From contig JAFAGX010000407.1 of NCBI GenBank assembly GCA_019237515.1, positions 1 to 9,258 of the forward strand: a DNA stretch of 9,258 nucleotides. The letters run 5' to 3'. Below, piece by piece: positions 7,114 to 9,258 of the stretch. A program made the translations under genes and the position numbers. Source of the stretch: Acidobacteriaceae bacterium (lineage in GTDB: Bacteria; Acidobacteriota; Terriglobia; Terriglobales; SbA1). The number at the start of each line of letters is the position of its first letter. Positions within the stretch are counted from its first letter, which is position 1. The notes beneath the pieces were generated by a model. It saw nothing but the letters and a program-made list of their open reading frames with translations, was not told where the DNA came from and ran no database searches.

Positions 7114-8199
7114 CTAAATTTCAACCAGTTCCTTGCTGGTTTGTGTGAGTACTTTGCACCCTTTGTCCGTCACTAAAACCATGTCCTCAATACGCACGCC
7201 GCCGGTCTCGGGAATATAAACCCCAGGCTCGATGGTGATTACCATACCTGCCAGCAACGGTTCGGTTTGCCGGGCCGCGATTCTGGGCATCTCATGGATT
7301 TCGAGACCCACACCGTGGCCGGTTGAATGCGTGAAATATTTGCCGAAGCCGCGTTTCGTAAGAACCTGGCGTGCTGCCGAATCGATTTTTCCGGCATTCA
7401 CCCCCGGTTTTACTGCTTGAATCGCCGCTTCCTGGGCTTCCCGAACAGAATCGTACATGCGTTGCATCTCCGCGGACAGTTTGCCGACGTGCACCGTGCG
7501 CGTCATATCCGAGCAATAGCCCGCGAGTATGATACCAAAGTCACACACCACGAAGCCCTTGCGCGGAATCTCCGCAGCAGATGCGCGTCCATGCGGTAAT
7601 GCCGACCTTGGGCCGGAAGCGATAATCGTTTCAAATGACATGCCTTCAGCGCCTGCTCGGCGGGCCGCATATTCCATCTCTGCCGCTACTTGGGTTTCCG
7701 GGACGCCGGGGCGAATCGCTTTCAGCGCCACGTCAAATAGGCCCTCACCGACGCTGATAGCAGAACGCAAAAGTCCGATTTCATCTGGATCTTTGACGAT
7801 TCGAGCACTCTCGATCAAAGGAGGTGCTTTGCGCAGGCGTACCTGGACTCTAAGTACGTCCGAGAGCTGGCTGTAATCGGCAACGCTCACATGTTGAGGT
7901 TCGAAGCCCAGCACCTTTAGGCCCAAATTGCGGTGATTTGCGAGCCAATCGGCAGCCAGGGCCAGTGGCGGCTTGCGCCCGACAACGATCCGCGAGCCCT
8001 GGACCTCCTTTTCTGCCTGCTCCTTATATCGCCCGTCCGTAAAGAATGTGCTGTTGCGGTGCGAGACCAGCAGGGCACCGGCGCTGCCGGTGAATCCGCA
8101 CAGATAACGGATATTAGGAAGACGGGTGACAAGCATCGCACCGAGGCCGGCGCTTGACAACTGCTGCTGCATGCGAGCCTGCCTGCCGTCGTAGTCCAT
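7114..8199 (-). CDS. Xaa-Pro aminopeptidase / M24 family metallopeptidase
   Basis: The product is a 361-residue cytosolic peptidase of the M24B group (aminopeptidase P or prolidase-like), which cleaves next to proline in peptides. The N-terminal creatinase-like domain spans about 1-130. The pita-bread catalytic domain has the five metal ligands in order: D220 and D231 (CDFGIILAGYCSD), H295 (STGHGVGLEIHE), E324 (TIEPGVY) and E338 (GGVRIED). H203 in LPHGRAS and H302 match conserved supporting histidines, so the enzyme should be active with two metal ions. Its size fits the short Bacillus YqhT/PepQ-like type rather than the longer Escherichia PepP. No signal peptide is present. Whether it removes an N-terminal residue before proline or acts on Xaa-Pro dipeptides cannot be settled from sequence. 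ATG 8199 has only a weak GCGAG next to it. The gene sits directly upstream of accB. Confidence 0.92.
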   Translation of the reverse strand: MDYDGRQARMQQQLSSAGLGAMLVTRLPNIRYLCGFTGSAGALLVSHRNSTFFTDGRYKEQAEKEVQGSRIVVGRKPPLALAADWLANHRNLGLKVLGFEPQHVSVADYSQLSDVLRVQVRLRKAPPLIESARIVKDPDEIGLLRSAISVGEGLFDVALKAIRPGVPETQVAAEMEYAARRAGAEGMSFETIIASGPRSALPHGRASAAEIPRKGFVVCDFGIILAGYCSDMTRTVHVGKLSAEMQRMYDSVREAQEAAIQAVKPGVNAGKIDSAARQVLTKRGFGKYFTHSTGHGVGLEIHEMPRIAARQTEPLLAGMVITIEPGVYIPETGGVRIEDMVLVTDKGCKVLTQTSKELVEI

Positions 8200-8243
8200 C
8201 TCGCTGCAGTTTATCAGCAGCCGCTGCAGAGTCCTGTTCCGGC

Positions 8244-8287
8244 AAAAAGGACAAAGCCGCCGGCGTCCGATATGGATCGTTGGCGGC
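8244..8287 (-). terminator. Candidate rho-independent terminator after pilQ
   Basis: On the minus strand GCCGCC (8287-8282) pairs with GGCGGC (8261-8256). A small inner CGAT/ATCG stem can form within the 20-base loop. The stem is followed by TTTGTCCTTTTT. It starts about 20 bases past the pilQ stop and would separate pilQ from the peptidase-accBC transcript. The long loop and interrupted U tract keep confidence moderate. Confidence 0.45.
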
Positions 8288-8309
8288 CGTCTGTACAGCT
8301 ACCTTGTGA

Positions 8310-9258
8310 CTATGTCTGAATGATTCGCGGAGTGATGAAGAAGATCAACTCCTGGTTGTTGGTGGCGACCTGCGTGTGCTTGAACAGGTTACCCAGGTAC
8401 GGAATGCTGCCCAACAACGGAACCTGGTTGATGTTGACCGAGTTGTTGGTCTGGATCACGCCGCCGATCACGACCGTCCCGCCATCAGTTACCAGCACCT
8501 GAGTCGTAGCCTGCTGCGTAATCAATGTGGGGTTGCCTTGGATGGACTGCGCGAAGTCCGGCGTCGTGTTTTCCACGTCGACGTTCAGGAAGATGGTGCC
8601 TTCCGACGTAATCTGTGGAATCACGGTCAAGCGCAAGAACGCGTCGACATACGTGACTGTGGGCGGACCACCCAACTGGGCCTGAGTCACGATTGGAACG
8701 CGCACGCCCTGCCGAACCACTGCTTGGATGTTGTTCTGGGTTACGACCCGTGGACGGGACAGAATCTTTACCAAGCCGCGCGATTCAGCCATGGTCAGAA
8801 TCGCGTCCAGTTGAATGTTCTTGCTGAAATTCAGCAAGGTAACACCGCTCGTCGGACTCGTTGAGCCCAGGTTTGAAAACAGCGGAACTTGGGTCAGCGA
8901 TGACGAGTTCGGCGCGGAGGTACCGATGATGGGATAGAACGGATTCAATCCGAACACACCCACCGGAGACGTTCCGACGCTGCTGGCACCACCGACGCTG
9001 GTTGAATGGTTGCCCCATCCGAAACCGAGCTGCGTGCCGATATCACGTGCGAAGCTGCGTGTTGCGGCCACAACCCGCGCCTCAATTTCGACCTGCTGCG
9101 TCTTGCGATCCAACTGCGTCAGCAGCTTGTCGATATTGGGAATGACCGACGGTACGTCCGTCACAATGATGGCGTTTGTGCGCTCATCGGCGATAACGTC
9201 ACCACGCTGCGAGATGAACTTCTTGCATGTGATGACCAGGTCTTTCGCGTGTGCGTAG
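8310..9258 (-). CDS. pilQ: Type IV pilus / type II-like secretin PilQ, C-terminal part, 5' end cut by window edge
   Basis: Secretins form the outer-membrane ring through which type IV pili (PilQ) or type II secretion substrates (GspD) pass. The frame is open to the window edge, giving 315 visible residues. Residues 1-55 are the end of an N-domain containing the secretin hallmark DERTNAIIVTD (24-34). The secretin core then runs from QVEIEARVV (55-63) to the end, with SRPRVVTQNN at 168-177 and VRQGVRVPIV at 181-190. The signature GGTVVIGGV (259-267), followed after 11 residues by VPLLGSIPYLGNLF (279-292), fits the bacterial GspD/PilQ secretin pattern as I recall it. The protein ends FFITPRIIQT. 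A Ser/Gly/Thr-rich stretch at about 82-140 lies in the expected variable part of the barrel. PilQ is favoured over GspD by the NIDKLLTQLD-type linker and the short C-terminus lacking an S-domain, but the missing N-terminal AMIN domains would decide. Confidence 0.85.
   Translation of the reverse strand, partial: YAHAKDLVITCKKFISQRGDVIADERTNAIIVTDVPSVIPNIDKLLTQLDRKTQQVEIEARVVAATRSFARDIGTQLGFGWGNHSTSVGGASSVGTSPVGVFGLNPFYPIIGTSAPNSSSLTQVPLFSNLGSTSPTSGVTLLNFSKNIQLDAILTMAESRGLVKILSRPRVVTQNNIQAVVRQGVRVPIVTQAQLGGPPTVTYVDAFLRLTVIPQITSEGTIFLNVDVENTTPDFAQSIQGNPTLITQQATTQVLVTDGGTVVIGGVIQTNNSVNINQVPLLGSIPYLGNLFKHTQVATNNQELIFFITPRIIQT

Noticed and set aside
8208..8235. Repeated CTGCAGCG near the peptidase start as a regulatory repeat
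   Set aside because: There are only two short copies, with no further spacing pattern or overlap with a recognisable promoter; chance is an adequate explanation.
8310..9164. Secretin gene starting at GTG 9164 as a complete protein
   Set aside because: The frame continues open to base 9258 with recognisable secretin N-domain sequence (DERTNAII), so the gene is simply cut by the window edge.

Overview
The window is a run of eight protein-coding genes, all on the minus strand, from a moderately GC-rich bacterium. Gene order and protein character (a type IV pilus secretin beside an M24 peptidase and accB-accC, a stand-alone thiE, two large APC permeases, a fused Nnr) suggest an Acidobacteriota member, perhaps Terriglobia. 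That placement is inference from protein style, not a database result. I saw no tRNA, rRNA, CRISPR array, insertion sequence or phage gene.

In transcription order (right to left) the genes are: the C-terminal 315 residues of a PilQ-type secretin (8310-9258, runs off the right edge); a cytosolic Xaa-Pro aminopeptidase (7114-8199); accB (6559-7056) and accC (5112-6470), the biotin carrier and biotin carboxylase of acetyl-CoA carboxylase; thiE, thiamine phosphate synthase (4395-5009); two adjacent APC-superfamily amino acid transporters of different families (2659-4245 and 1095-2666) that overlap by 8 bases; and the N-terminal two thirds of a bifunctional NAD(P)H-hydrate repair enzyme (1-986, runs off the left edge).

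The gaps hold most of the non-coding signals. A terminator-like hairpin follows pilQ. A pair of adjacent GC-rich hairpins, possibly a dispersed repeat, lies between accC and thiE. A small perfect hairpin covers the thiE ribosome binding site. An intrinsic-terminator shape before the first permease points against the direction of every gene. An extended -10 promoter candidate precedes nnr. No gap exceeds 300 bases.

Functionally the genes are housekeeping: fatty acid precursor supply, a vitamin B1 step, peptide breakdown plus amino acid uptake, and repair of damaged nicotinamide cofactors. I do not see a credible new multi-gene system. The observations worth a second look are small regulatory or repeat structures and the gene order around accBC.
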